Part shown: positions 63,924-64,000 of the stretch, piece by piece
How the letters are laid out: every line of letters begins with the position of its first letter
Numbering within the stretch: the first letter of the stretch is position 1
Source of the DNA: Breviolum minutum Mf 1.05b.01
Taxonomy: Eukaryota; Sar; Dinophyceae; Suessiales; Symbiodiniaceae
Assembly (NCBI GenBank): GCA_000507305.1
Contig: DF241053.1
Location: 1-64,000, forward strand
Reading direction: 5' to 3'
DNA: 64,000 nucleotides
Notes under the pieces: model-generated
What the model saw: the letters and a program-made list of their open reading frames with translations, nothing else
The model's database searches: none
What the model was told of the DNA's origin: nothing
Program-made: the position numbers and the translations under genes

Positions 63924-64000
63924 CTGGTGAGGGTCAAGTGAAATTGTAATAAATTTCTGAGATCTACTGATATATGAAGTTGTTCCTACGGAAGAAATCC

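Noticed and set aside
948-64000. Bacterial-style promoters, Shine-Dalgarno sites or operons
   Set aside because: Gene structure is clearly spliced and eukaryotic; such signals would be meaningless here.
2536-64000. LTR, retroviral or Polinton-like remnants
   Set aside because: No integrase, reverse-transcriptase, capsid or long terminal repeat pattern was recognised in any open frame.

Overview
The window looks like nuclear DNA of an intron-rich protist, most likely a dinoflagellate (about 0.65). Short GC-richer exons, many of them 50-170 bp, sit in AT-rich introns on both strands. Coding style is protist-like: TPR, PPR, Sel1-like, WD40, acidic tails and coiled coils. The non-coding part is packed with about 100 short palindromic elements of about 90-170 bp in more than a dozen families. 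That is the pattern of introners, the intron-generating non-autonomous DNA transposons described in dinoflagellates, Micromonas and Aureococcus. No transposase, rRNA, tRNA, CRISPR array or virus-like element was recognised. There is one assembly gap (36252-36267). The letters A to S below are my own family names, defined by terminal inverted repeats (TIRs): A CTAGTTGGTGG, B TACTGTTGATGG, C CCCATAGGATCC, D TACTTGGATGTCCC, E TACTTGGAGGATCATCC, F CTACAAGGTGGGCCCC, G TATGGATGTTTCC, H TACCCTCCCTGAAACTAAC, I ATGGCTAGTCAACC, and J to S less common.

Layout. 2.3-7.0 kb: mostly plus-strand exons, including one split by an F element and one with an HGGG esterase-like motif. 7.1-10.3 kb: minus-strand exons facing them. 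12.3-13 kb: minus gene with a proline/glutamate linker and an NGRPVYRG exon. 14.7-15.7 kb: exons on both strands. 16.5-19.6 kb (perhaps from 21.0 kb): the best-resolved gene, five minus-strand exons whose splice phases all agree, encoding TPR helices and a WWEYPG domain. 23.1-23.8 kb: coiled-coil gene with an F element as an exact intron. 24.8-25.1 kb, 27.0-27.6 kb (Sel1-like) and 28.4-30.4 kb: minus exons. 31.4-32.9 kb: minus gene with channel-like pore and S6-like segments and an A element as an intron. 34.4-34.8 kb: convergent exons. 36.8 kb: minus exon. 37.3-39.6 kb: plus gene of three phase-matched exons. 39.9-41.8 kb: minus gene with an acidic C-terminus. 42.2-43.4 kb: the longest gene seen, an intronless minus LAGLIDADG homing-endonuclease-like ORF of 409 aa. 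46.6-49.2 kb: minus gene of at least four exons. 50.5-51.7 kb: Cys-rich and other minus exons. 54-57 kb: scattered minus exons. 58-63.9 kb: a PPR gene running off the right edge.

The main result is how genes and elements interlock. Exons repeatedly end or begin in, or within a few bases of, an element's terminal repeat. In the clearest cases (F at 3.2 and 23.5 kb, A at 32.8 kb) the donor and the acceptor both lie inside the terminal repeats, and the flanking exons join in one open frame. All exon calls are by eye, from open frame, splice sites, phase and protein-like composition. Both strands are often open here, so strand is uncertain for the isolated short exons.
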